Shown: positions 34,879 through 43,847, counted from the stretch's first letter. The stretch: DNA of 64,000 nt from Thalassobius sp002708925 (GCF_049803795.1 NZ_JBNAGJ010000002.1:248001-312000); one strand, 5' to 3'. Notes: generated by a model not told the origin, from the letters alone. Numbers and translations: made by a program.

Positions 34879-35128
34879 CTTGCGCACCCCCAAGGATCGG
34901 CAAGGTGGCTTGCTCGTAGCGGCAGATAAGACCCTCAATCTGCTCGACCGAGCGCACAAAAGCATCCCAGCGGTTCAGGGCATCAATAGCAAAACCCAGC
35001 TTATCCAGCGTGGAGAGGTCATGCCGTGACAGATCAAGACGGGCATGGTGGCCTTGGTCAGCCTGAGAAAACGAAATTTGCCCGTTTGGCGCGCACAGGA
35101 CTTTCACAGGTTTGCGATTGACGGTCAT
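34871..35128 (-). CDS. small hypothetical protein of the satellite operon
   Basis: An 85-residue protein with helical segments (LSTLDKLGFAIDALNRWDAFV). The start at 35,128 has GGAGG 7 bp upstream. It overlaps the HTH gene by 4 bp and the Toprim gene by 8 bp, so it belongs to the operon. No family is recognised. Confidence 0.65.
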   Translation of the reverse strand: MTVNRKPVKVLCAPNGQISFSQADQGHHARLDLSRHDLSTLDKLGFAIDALNRWDAFVRSVEQIEGLICRYEQATLPILGGAQDE

Positions 35129-35337
35129 TGGCCAACCTCCTGAGAAGTGGATGCGACACGGCGCGCCTCGATCCATTCCCGCACGTCTTGAACGCGATAG
35201 CGGACGGCCCGCCCCAAGCGCACCATTGTGGGGCCATCGCCCTTGACTGCGGCAACCTCAAGGAAGCGCCGCGACAAACCGAAACGGGCTTCGACTTCGG
35301 CCCGCGCCAGCAACTTATCAGCATCATTTTCTTGCAT
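35125..35337 (-). CDS. AlpA/excisionase-like HTH protein
   Basis: A 70-residue winged-helix protein: LLARAEVEARFGLSRRFLEVAAVKG, then RLGRAVRYRVQDVREWIEARR, the typical MerR/AlpA-like excisionase pattern. In P4-like elements such proteins activate or assist integrase and act as early regulators. First gene of the overlapping satellite operon. The 144 bp upstream contain three inverted repeats that may be its own operators. The frame extends upstream to 35,406, but the ATG at 35,337 fits the family better. Confidence 0.82.
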   Translation of the reverse strand: MQENDADKLLARAEVEARFGLSRRFLEVAAVKGDGPTMVRLGRAVRYRVQDVREWIEARRVASTSQEVGQ

Positions 35338-35341
35338 ATTC

Positions 35342-35453
35342 TTGCACTCCGTTTCGTTTGAACGTGAGTGCAAATTGCGTTCGCCCAGCGCTGGGCTGCC
35401 ATTCATTCAAACAGCAACCTTTTCAATTGAATCCAATGGGTTCAATTGAAAAG
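35342..35453. promoter_or_regulatory. three inverted repeats upstream of the HTH gene
   Basis: TTGCACT (35,342) with AGTGCAA (35,367); the 14-bp palindrome GCCCAGCGCTGGGC (35,383-35,396), also present at 33,348-33,361 inside the DUF927 gene; and CTTTTCAATTGAA (35,419-35,431) with TTCAATTGAAAAG (35,441-35,453), perfect over 13 bp. They occupy the only non-coding gap of the operon. The last could also be a terminator for the neighbouring 270-aa gene. Confidence 0.6.
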
Positions 35454-35481
35454 AATGTCATTAGATTGAATTGACAAACCG

Positions 35482-36294
35482 TCAGAGGGCGCGCGAAATT
35501 TCCCGCTTGTCCATCTCAACTACGATTGAATTTAAAGCGGACCTTTCATCCGTGGCGATGTAGGCGGATTTCGCGCTGCTAAGATCAGGGGAACGCGGCA
35601 AAATCTCCAGATTCAACTGCTTCAAGGCTTGCTTAGCAGAACCGTTTTTGGTTCCGCCTGCCTTACGCAGAGCAAAATATATCGGTTCAATTTCATCCCA
35701 GTGATGCTGATTTGGCGAACTCCCCTTCTTTCGCCCCTTTGGCTGCACGTCTGGCGGATTGACCAGATCAGATACAAGTAATGCGAATATCTTTTCGTTT
35801 TCACTGCGCGGGCTACGTTCATAGGTTTCGCCAAAATATGCGCTGTGGACTTCCTTGAAAAATATGCTTTCCAGAGCATCCAACGGACGCCCCCAGAAAC
35901 CCCAGTCGACTATCGGCTTGTTGCCGTCATAGGTGTCATCCAATCGAATGAATGAGTTCCACCCCGGCAAACGAGGCTTGAGGTAAATCGCCAAGATTTG
36001 GTGATCGTACAAATGGCACCAATTGAAGCCAAACGACGAAATTCCCAATTGGGCATAGTCATTAAGATCAGCTGGGCCACCCACGAAAGATAAGCGGTCT
36101 TCAAGTCGCTCACTTGCCGTGATTTCTCTCTGATAGCTTTCATCCGAATTTCGGGGGCGAAACTCTGGCGGAACTTTTGACACACTCAGCTTCTGAATCG
36201 TGCTTTCGCGCCACCGCAGAATATCGCGCCTCTTGTGCAACAAGGCGCTGCCAAGCAGACGCAAGCCATCTGGGTCTAGTTCTATCTTGTCCAT
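35482..36294 (-). CDS. hypothetical cargo protein
   Basis: A 270-residue protein I do not recognise. It is rich in aromatic residues (FGFNWCHLYDHQILAIYL, IVDWGFWGRPLDAL) and has a polar, lysine-rich linker (PKGRKKGSSPNQHHW) before a helical C-terminal third. The start at 36,294 has GAGGG 5 bp upstream. The gene sits between the satellite operon and the ATPase stub, in the position where P4-like elements carry accessory or defence cargo. No catalytic motif can be named. Confidence 0.65.
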   Translation of the reverse strand: MDKIELDPDGLRLLGSALLHKRRDILRWRESTIQKLSVSKVPPEFRPRNSDESYQREITASERLEDRLSFVGGPADLNDYAQLGISSFGFNWCHLYDHQILAIYLKPRLPGWNSFIRLDDTYDGNKPIVDWGFWGRPLDALESIFFKEVHSAYFGETYERSPRSENEKIFALLVSDLVNPPDVQPKGRKKGSSPNQHHWDEIEPIYFALRKAGGTKNGSAKQALKQLNLEILPRSPDLSSAKSAYIATDERSALNSIVVEMDKREISRAL

Positions 36295-36370
36295 ATCGCC
36301 CTCGCATGGCGCTCGCACAAAGTTCATGGGCGGCAAGCTGGGTGCGAAATCCAGCCTTTCAGCCGCTAAA

Positions 36371-36805
36371 CCTAATCAACGCTTAGATCGTATACTGCCA
36401 TTGATCACTGGGCTTTACGCAAGGCTCCGTCCAAATTCCAATTTTCAGGAGATCAGCTACAAGCTTAGAGGGGAGTTGCGGCGGCATCTAAGTTTCAGTG
36501 TTGGCGACGATATCAATCCCCAGTTCGTTTATTCTAGTGGTCAGCGACGGGCAACGGGTCTCGCCTTTCTGATTGCGGTGAACCTTTCCATGGCATGGAG
36601 CCGTTGGGCATCGGTCTTGCTGGATGATCCCGTCCAGCACATCGATGATTTTAGGAGCGTCCATCTCTCGGAGCTCCTTGGTCAATTGGTTCGTGAGGGC
36701 AGACAAGTGATATGTGCGGTTGAAGATCCGGCGTTGGCGGATCTTCTGTGCAGGAAAATGCCAGTAACCAGTTCAGGTGCTGCACGTAGGATTACTCTCG
36801 GCGAT
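36371..36805 (+). pseudogene. C-terminal remnant of an SMC/Rad50-like ATPase
   Basis: Only the C-terminal ATP-binding lobe remains: a signature-like SSGQRRATGLAFLIAVNLS, Walker B with D-loop in VLLDDPVQHIDD, then the switch region RQVICAVEDPALADLLCRK. Walker A and the coiled coils are absent, and no start codon fits. Upstream sequence belongs to a gene on the other strand, so the break is near 36,340-36,380. Such ATPases are frequent in defence systems of mobile islands, but the intact system cannot be named. The same frame stays open to 36,907, into the transposase fragment. Confidence 0.7.
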
Positions 36806-38191
36806 GAACCAGGCCGAGCTTTACGCCATTTTCAATGGTGCAGACGCCGCGCGGAAAGAGTTCGCCCTCTCTGCCGGAGGAATATCCAAACAATTCGCGA
36901 TGGATAGGATCGAGTTTGATGAATGCGAAGTTGATCTCTTCACATATTTCACCAATCTGGGCATCTACGATCATCTTCCCAAACACGTTCAGGAGAACCT
37001 CCCGCGCGGGCGCCGGTGGATTTGCGCTGCGATCGATACCCGCACACGTGTCATCTTAGGTATTCGGGTAGCAGCTAAACCCTGTGCGGAAGAAGCTGTC
37101 AAATTGCTGCGAATGGTTGTTCGCGACAAAACGGACATTGCGAAGGCGATGGGCGCAGAGTCGCCTTGGCCGTTTCACGGCGGTTTGGGCATGGTTGCCT
37201 GCGATACCGGATCGGCGTTCGTAAGCGACGAGTTCATCTCAGCTGTGACAGCGCTTGGCGGAATAATGTTCTTTCCACCGGTGAAGATCCCAGAACTTCG
37301 CGCCGGATCGAGCGGGTGTTCGGCACAATCAATTCCAAGCTACTGACCCGGATCTACGGGCGTGCTTTTCACAACCCGAAGGCTCGTGGCGACTATGATT
37401 CCGAGGGGCGCGCCGTTCTCGATGACGACGAATTGGCGCGAATACTGACGATCTTCTTCGTCGATTTCTACCACCACAATCAGCACACGGGGTTGGATTT
37501 CAAAACGCCGGCAAATTCCTGGTTAGAAGTAGAAGACAAATACTACGTCAACGCGCCACCAGATCGGCACACTGTTCGATCTGCCGTCGGTATTGAGATG
37601 CAGCGCAAGCTCTCGAAACGCGGAATCGACGTCTTCGGCAACTATTACACCTGTCCCGAGCTGCAAGCCTTTTGGCATGCGTCTTCAAAACGGCAGATGC
37701 GCATCAGGGTAGATCCCCACGATATTGGTGCCATCTCAGTGCTGTTCGGAGAAATTTGGGTAACGGCTGATGCTTTGGATTGTGACCTCGACGGCGTTCA
37801 CATGAGCAGTTGGGTCACCGAATTTCGTGCGATCAAAGCGCACAACAAAGCCGAAAGCGAGTTATCCAGCGACCTGCGGGACCGCGCATTGAAGAACATC
37901 GATGCAATTTGTCACAAAGCTGCGCTGCGTGCCGGCATTGGTCCCCACGACCTCACAAAAGAGCAGGTCCTCAAACTTCAGAAAGACTTGTTCCACGGGA
38001 CCACTTTCAAGCCTCGGCCGGAGATTGGAGCACCCGTGGAGGAGCTTGGCCTGATGGGAACTCGCTTTGAAACGGCTACCGCGCTGGAAGGGTCAAAGCC
38101 TTCTCGAGAGCAGATTGCAGATGACGAAACAGATTCCAACGAAACATCTCAACCAATCACAAAACCGACTTGGAATTTGGAGGATAAATAA
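36777..38191 (+). pseudogene. tnsB: TnsB/TniA-like DDE transposase, 5'-truncated and frameshifted
   Basis: A Mu/Tn7-type integrase core: first aspartate in FDECEVDLFTYF, second in MVACDTGSAF and glutamate in RIERVFGTINSKL. The N-terminal DNA-binding domains are missing. The reading frame changes near 37,303, between the second aspartate and the glutamate: one frame reads KIPELR, the next RIERVF. Adding one G there would give the usual PELRGRIERVF. The C-terminal Mu-type beta barrel and tail continue to 38,191. The gene touches tnsC. Inactive unless the shift is an assembly error. Confidence 0.85.
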
Positions 38192-39190
38192 TGTCACTGA
38201 AACAGCAGAAAGCGCTCGCCACGGGCAAGATCATCTCTGACCTGTGCGCCAAATTTGTGCCTCATACTCCCTTCTCTGACTTGCAAGACCAGTTCGATCT
38301 GTTGCTCTATCGACGTCGCGCCGAATTAGAGACAGGGCGCTCAAGCGAGGCGCGTGGCATCGTTTTGATCGGCCGGTAAATCGACAGCGATGGCCCATCT
38401 ATTCAATCGACACAAGCACCTGGCCCGACTCGAGCCCAACAAGATAAAGGCGGAGGCGATCAGCCTATCGGTTCCATCCCCGGCAACGCTGAAGCACGTC
38501 GGAATGTCATGCCTGAATGCGATCGGCTACCCTATCCGTCGCGATCGTACGGCGGGCATCATCTGGGAACTCCTGCGGAGCCATTTGCGGGAACGTGAGA
38601 CGCTGTTCTTGCACCTCGACGAGGCACAAGATCTGCACATCAACCGTAACGAACGCGAGATGCAGTCCGTCGTCAATACACTTAAATCTCTCATGCAAAA
38701 CCCGGTGTGGCCAACCGGTCTGATTTTGAGCGGGATGCCAGCTTTAAAGGATTTACTGCACCTTGATCCACAGCTGTCACGACGCTTCATACCAATCCAT
38801 CTCGCTCCGATCAGCTTCACAACCCACGGGAACATCTTGCCTGAAGTCGTGGCCAACTACCTCGCCGCAGCCAAACTTCCCATTGCGGATGGAACCTACG
38901 ATTCCGAGTTCACAAAACGTTTGATCCACGCTGGTGCTGGCGAGTTGGGGCTCGCGATTGAAATCATCATTGCGGCAATCGAAGAGGCTCTGCTGGCTGA
39001 TCATATGACGGTTGGTTTGGATGACTTCGCATCAGCGTTCCGGCGTCGGTCGGGATGTGTCGATGATCTGAACCCCTTCATTACTGAAGATTACCGCACT
39101 GTCGATGCGCGCAAATTGCTTGCGGAGGTCGACGAGGATGAGCCGGATGCCCTGATGCCGCACGCTAAGAAACGCCGGAGGGGAGCGTGA
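38191..39190 (+). pseudogene. tnsC: TnsC/TniB-like AAA+ transposition regulator, broken at Walker A
   Basis: The first part (62 codons) ends GIVLIGR and stop at 38,379, exactly where the P-loop should be. In the +1 frame the protein resumes as GKSTAMAHLFNRHKHL. The central GxxGxG of Walker A is lost, consistent with a small deletion that is not a multiple of three. Downstream Walker B (ETLFLHLDEAQDL), sensor (ILSGMPAL) and the C-terminal AAA lid remain. It normally selects targets and activates TnsB. It overlaps the tniQ start by 4 bp, as in intact operons. Confidence 0.85.
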
Positions 39191-41065
39191 TGCAGCTTGG
39201 ATTGACCCTACCTCTTCGCCCTGCACAAACGACCACCTCGCTGGTTACAAATATCGCAGCCTTCAACGGCAGCCAATATGTGCAGGATTTCTCGCTAGAT
39301 ATGCGGATAAATTGGAAAGGCCTTGTCAAAGGCCTTTCTGAAGAACTCGATCTCGTCTCCAAACTATCAGGCGTGCCGCGCGAGCAGATGGACAAGTATG
39401 CCAGCCGTCTCGTTGTCGAACCTGGTGGTCGTAAGAGCTTTGTGATGGCGGGGCAGCACCTGTCAAATCGGCAGTTCGCGCGTGGCAGGCTGCGGGTTTG
39501 CCCGAAATGTATCATGGAAGACAAAACCAGATTTGGAGATTTTGGTCCCTACACACGTGTCTACTGGCACGTCTCATCGATCCGGACCTGTCCAGAGCAT
39601 CAGGTCGCGCTGCTGGAGCTTCCTGCAGCGGAATTCCCGCGTGACATCCATGACACCTTTGGTCGCATCAGAGATCACTGGAGCCTAATCGAGGCGGCTA
39701 CGCGGTGCCTGGAATTCCGAAAACCCTCATCCTTTGAGCGGTATCAAATCAAGCGATTGGACGGGCAGAAGTCGAAAGACTGGATTGATGAACTGCCCTT
39801 CGAAATCGTTGCAAAAACATCGGAAATGTTGGGCCTGGTTTGTGCCTTCGGTCCCCAGAAGGCCTTTTCAACTACTAGTGATGCAGAGCTTGCCGAGGCC
39901 GGCCGTCTCGGATTTGAGGCGTTCCGCAAAGGAAAGCAGGGAATAGAAGCTGCGCTGAGTGGCGTGCAAAGTCACTCGGTTGGTTTTCGCTCGGGCCACT
40001 ACACCGATTTTTGTCATCTCGCGCGCTGGCTGGACCGTCGAACTCATGACGAGCGTTACGATCCTATTTGCGAGGTTTACCGCGATTTTGTCTTTCGCAA
40101 TTACCCGATTGGGCAAGGCGAGATCGTGTTGGGGAAACCTTGCCCACAGCGACACCTGCATTCCTTCGCCACAATAGCAAAGGAGTTCGACATCGATCCC
40201 ATTCGCTTGAAGAACCTATTGTGGGGTTTTGGTTTTGGGAACGGCAAGCGAACCAGAGCGCTCTCCACCTGCGAGATCGGATACTTTCCAGCTACTGAAA
40301 GCGAGGCAAAAAATCGAGAGATGTTAGATGTGGTGGACCGCGTGGAAGCCGCGAAGCGACTTAATATAAACAGGCCGCTATTTGACCGTTTGCGAAAAAA
40401 TCGGAGTCATCCAGCCAGCGGCAACATTCGAAGGCTTGAAAGGGCTATACCAGCCCGATCATTTGGATGAGGTTCTTGCGCGCTTTCTCAATCGCGCTGA
40501 ACCGATCGATGATTTGGTTGGAAAGCAAATGGATGTTGGCGTCGCCTGCAACAAAGCCAAAGTTAAGATCGAACACGTTGTTCCGCTGATTTTGGATGGT
40601 CGTCTGAAATGGCTCGGAAGGCAGAAAAGCGTTGAGGGCCTGGCCGCGCTTGCCGTCGACCTCGAAGAGATCCTCGACCTGTTCGAGGGCCCACCTTTGC
40701 AGGGATACACGAAACAAGAGCTAAAAAGATTGTTGCGCGTCAACGATCCAACGATAACCCATCTGATTCAGGAAAAATACATCCGGGCACAAAAGACACG
40801 GCATCCGCGTTCACGCCGCCCGATGTCGGTCATTCCGCATGAGGCCTATGACGCGTTTTTGAAGCGCTATGTGACTCTGGGCATCCTCGCGCATCAAATT
40901 GACACACAGGCCAAGCATGTGTCGTCCCGGCTCGAGAAGCTGAAAATTGATCCGATACAGATGGCGCCTCGGTTCAGCAAAATCTATGAACGCGAAAAGT
41001 TGGACGGATTAATTGAAGGCGACATGTGGGTCTCGGGTCCGTCGTTGCAAGCGGAAGGTTGTTAA
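39187..41065 (+). pseudogene. tniQ: TniQ/TnsD-like target selector, frameshifted
   Basis: TniQ-type zinc motif CPKC...CPEH (about residues 100-138) with the RVYWHVSSIRTCPEHQVALLE segment, then the helical middle part. Near 40,396 the frame shifts at a run of six A residues: with five A the protein would read FDRLRKIGVIQPAATFEGL and continue to 41,065, for a total of about 625 residues, as expected for TnsD-like proteins. It overlaps tnsC by 4 bp and ends 1 bp before the phosphoesterase ATG. Confidence 0.85.
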
Positions 41066-41066
41066 G

Positions 41067-41636
41067 ATGGTAAATTGGTACACTGCCGACACCCACTTCG
41101 GGCATGAAAACATAATTGGGTTTTGCGATCGGCCATTTCGTGACGCTGGGCACATGGATACCGTGTTGATTGAAAACCTTTGGTCCAAGGTCGGTCCCAA
41201 TGATGATCTATGGATCGTCGGTGACTTTGCATTCGGTCCGAAGGCCAAAGAAGCCACCTACCTAAACGGCATCTTTGGGCAGCTACCTGGTGCTCGGAAG
41301 CATTTGATAATTGGCAACCACGATCTTGAACCAACGCTAATGCTTCCGTGGGACAGCATCTCGCATCTGGTCGAGATCCGCGACGGGCCACACGATCAAT
41401 CCCATACTCTCTGTCATTATCCGATGATCACCTGGAACTATGCACGCCGCCAATCCCTCCAATTCTTTGGCCACGTCCATAACAACTGGCGTGGATCACG
41501 GAACAGCGTGACTGTCGGTGTCGATGTTTGGGATTTCATGCCGGTGCGGTTTGAAGATATCACACGACGTGCCAAATCGCTGCCGGTCAACAAGCATTGG
41601 CAGGATGTTGAGCGCAATGCGAGGGAGCTCAAGTAA
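41067..41636 (+). CDS. calcineurin-like metallophosphoesterase
   Basis: A 189-residue phosphoesterase with all family motifs: ADTHFGHENII (residue 6), VGDFAF (about 52), IGNHDLE (about 88), CHYPM (about 122) and GHVHNN (about 142). Stand-alone members hydrolyse phosphodiesters or nucleotides. The start is 1 bp after the TniQ stop, so it was probably co-expressed with the transposition genes and may be cargo. This reading frame, unlike the transposase genes, is intact. Confidence 0.9.
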   Translation: MVNWYTADTHFGHENIIGFCDRPFRDAGHMDTVLIENLWSKVGPNDDLWIVGDFAFGPKAKEATYLNGIFGQLPGARKHLIIGNHDLEPTLMLPWDSISHLVEIRDGPHDQSHTLCHYPMITWNYARRQSLQFFGHVHNNWRGSRNSVTVGVDVWDFMPVRFEDITRRAKSLPVNKHWQDVERNARELK

Positions 41637-41838
41637 TGGAGAAATCTATTATTTTTGGATTGGAGGTAGCCAACGACCGCAGCGTTCGGCCCACCGACAC
41701 CGCAAGCGAAGAGTGATTGGCTCATGTGTATGACTGACGAGCAGTCTCCACTGCTATTCATTGCAACCCGGTGCCACCATTGGAAAGCGCGTACGGCGTT
41801 CAAACCCGTCCAAGCGATACTAAGTGAGAGAGAACAAA

Positions 41839-42336
41839 ATGGATCCCATCCAAAACGAGGCCCAAAGCAAAGCACCCAGTTCGACAGACAGACCTGAAAT
41901 GGTGTTGGAGAAATGGTTGATTTATGCGACTGGCGCAGTGGCTGCGGTCGTCCTAAATGCCCTATCTGGCTCAGGTGATCACCCGCACTTAGCGGCCATG
42001 TTGATCAGATGGTTTGCAGCAATACCACTCTTGATGGCAGGCATTTACTATGCTGGATTGGTGTATTTTAGGCGTTACAAGATACCAGAGCCTTTAGAAG
42101 TGGATCGACGGCCCAAGTGGATGATCTCGGTCGTCGACTACTTGGCAAACAAAACACCAGAAAACATGAAGACCGTCATTGTGTGGTCCACGGAAACTTA
42201 CCTCCTGGTTTTCATGCTAGCAGTTTCGGGACTCTGCTTGCTTTTAGGGTGGGCACTACTTGCCGACGGGTTCGAATTGTTTAACCGGGTAAATTCGCTC
42301 CTTTACCAGCAACAGCTTGATTCACTGACCCCTTAG
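41839..42336 (+). CDS. hypothetical membrane protein
   Basis: A 165-residue protein with three likely transmembrane segments (WLIYATGAVAAVVLNALSG; WFAAIPLLMAGIYYAGLVYF; YLLVFMLAVSGLCLLLGWALLA). A polar loop between the second and third includes a proline-rich turn (YKIPEPLEVDRRPKW). The ATG at 41,839 has GAGAGAG about 6 bp upstream. The family is not recognised. The 200 bp before it contain only very short frames. Confidence 0.6.
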   Translation: MDPIQNEAQSKAPSSTDRPEMVLEKWLIYATGAVAAVVLNALSGSGDHPHLAAMLIRWFAAIPLLMAGIYYAGLVYFRRYKIPEPLEVDRRPKWMISVVDYLANKTPENMKTVIVWSTETYLLVFMLAVSGLCLLLGWALLADGFELFNRVNSLLYQQQLDSLTP

Positions 42337-42339
42337 TAT

Positions 42340-42373
42340 GTTCCAAGCATCAGCTTACGCCGATGCTTGGAAC
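42340..42373. terminator. perfect 12-bp hairpin after the membrane-protein gene
   Basis: GTTCCAAGCATC and GATGCTTGGAAC flank a 10-nt loop, starting 4 bp after the stop. No T run follows, so it may be a terminator stem, an RNA-stability element or part of the transposon structure. Confidence 0.55.
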
Positions 42374-42403
42374 GACGGCGGTCAGCAATAGAGGAACACA
42401 TCA

Positions 42404-42628
42404 ATGACTATCGAAACTTCGAGCGCAGAAACCATTCTGCCCGCAAACGCATCTGCACTGATTGCAACCGTTGCAGGCGATCTTGAGTTCATCATGGCCC
42501 ATGGGCCGGACGACTCTGAAGTTCCGGCCAATGTACAATTGCTGTGCGCAGTACTCTTGCGCGGCAAAGATCCGGTCTGGGTCAATAAAATGTCCTCATG
42601 GCTTGAGGCGCAAAACGGCACCATATGA
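42404..42628 (+). CDS. small hypothetical protein
   Basis: A 74-residue acidic protein (starts MTIETSSAETILPAN) that is mostly helical, with no signal peptide or known motif. A purine-rich AGAGGAAC precedes the ATG at a suitable distance, which favours real translation. Just downstream is the candidate transposon end. Function unknown. Confidence 0.5.
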   Translation: MTIETSSAETILPANASALIATVAGDLEFIMAHGPDDSEVPANVQLLCAVLLRGKDPVWVNKMSSWLEAQNGTI

Positions 42629-42714
42629 GCAAGTGGCATTTTCGATGGGCGGCACCTCGAAATAGAGGCCTGTTCGAACGCATACAGCAGACGACGGGCT
42701 AGATGTCCGAGAAA

Positions 42715-42772
42715 ACAGAGCCTACTTTAGCGGCCAAAACATCCGCAAGCGACAGGGCTCATTTTCGTCACA
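42715..42772. mobile_element. candidate right end of the Tn7-like element
   Basis: Read inward from 42,772, the minus strand begins TGTGACGAAAATGAGCCCTG, a TGT-led end of the kind bound by TnsB. A degenerate second copy (ACAGAGCCTACTTTAGCG against ACAGGGCTCATTTTCGTC) lies 37 bp further in. The left end is missing with the tnsB 5' part, so no inverted-repeat partner confirms it. The remaining 175 bp to the RepB-like gene hold nothing else recognised. Confidence 0.35.
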
Positions 42773-42947
42773 TACAACCAAACTAATGTGACTTTCATCA
42801 AGCATGTTGCCCGGCGTGATGGGCCCCGACGGGTTCGCCGCCCTCCCCATCGCCGCACTCGATCCGCCCCACAGTGCGGCGCCTCCTGCGGTCCCCGCGC
42901 TTGATGGGTCCGGGTCCCCAATAACCGTTTCAATCAGCCGCGAGAGA

Positions 42948-43847
42948 TCATGAAGTGAAGGCCTCGTTCTCGGTAATTTTTTCAAATGCGGGTAAAAACG
43001 CGTCATGGTGCAGCGACAAGTAACGCGTAATCCGGTCGCAGCGCATCAGTTTCGCGATGTAACCACGGGTCAGGACCAAATTGAGATGATCGGCACCAAA
43101 GCTGTCTTCAACAAGGCGGACTTCGCGTTCCAGGTTGGCAGACTCGCGCTCCATAAGCTCCAGTTGCTCGCGTGAAATACCTTTGATCTTTTTTGGCGTT
43201 GCCGCCGACACTAACTGGTTTTCGGGCGTCGCGGCCAGAAGCGATCGGGCATAGTTGATCGTGAACTTGTTCATGGCGACCATGAGTTGCGCCGCTTCAA
43301 TCTGCCGGATGGGCTTCATTTTTTTCAGAATCTGAAACCCGGTCAAAGCCACTTGTTTGTCTTTCAACAATTCCGCCGCCTCATCGCAGATACCATCCAG
43401 AAGCTGGCGTTTCTGTTTCAGGGTCTTGATGTTGACATTGAGCGCGCGCGCCAGACGGGCCTCGGGCACGCCAAGAGAGAGGGCTCTCAGGATCATCTTG
43501 TGCTCTTGAATGGTCGCGAGACGAGAGATGCGTTTGTTATACGTGAAGGCTTCATCGTCGGTGGAGACAAGACATCGCGCATGTGTCTGACCCTGGTCCT
43601 TCAAAACCTCAAGGCGCAGATGCCCATCAAGCAATGTATATTGACCAGCGTTGTTAGGGTCGCGGGACACGACAATAGGTTCAACAAGGCCAATTTCCAG
43701 AACAGATGCCGAGATCTGTTTGAACTTAATGCTGGCCTTCTTTTGCGGGGTGACCACGTAGAGTGGCGCGATCTCATCGAATGGAAGCGTTACCAGCTCC
43801 TGTTCAAAAGCAGCCGCAACGGTCCGTTCTTTCCGGGTCACTGACAT
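42948..43847 (-). CDS. ParB-related protein with RepB C-terminal domain
   Basis: A 299-residue protein. The N-terminal ParB-like domain is divergent (VEPIVVSRDPNNAGQYTLLDGHLRLEVL, where DGHLRLE replaces the usual GERRxRA). An HTH region (SLGVPEARLARALNVNIKTLKQKRQLL) follows, then a RepB-type C-terminal domain. No ParA or origin-binding replication protein is present. It is translated from AAGGAGA within the upstream ParB-like gene, which it overlaps by 10 bp. The third gene of a coupled trio with a serine recombinase. Confidence 0.82.
   Translation of the reverse strand: MSVTRKERTVAAAFEQELVTLPFDEIAPLYVVTPQKKASIKFKQISASVLEIGLVEPIVVSRDPNNAGQYTLLDGHLRLEVLKDQGQTHARCLVSTDDEAFTYNKRISRLATIQEHKMILRALSLGVPEARLARALNVNIKTLKQKRQLLDGICDEAAELLKDKQVALTGFQILKKMKPIRQIEAAQLMVAMNKFTINYARSLLAATPENQLVSAATPKKIKGISREQLELMERESANLEREVRLVEDSFGADHLNLVLTRGYIAKLMRCDRITRYLSLHHDAFLPAFEKITENEAFTS

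Noticed and set aside
40385..40405. Programmed -1 ribosomal frameshift at A AAA AAT in tniQ
   Set aside because: The downstream frame is +1, not -1, relative to the upstream frame, so the slippery heptamer cannot produce the full protein.
41636..41716. A 26-codon frame coupled to the phosphoesterase stop (TAATG)
   Set aside because: Too short to judge and without a recognisable motif; could be translated but cannot be supported.
41723..41899. A short frame beginning MCMTDEQSPLL before the membrane-protein gene
   Set aside because: It overlaps the better supported membrane-protein gene and lacks a clear SD.
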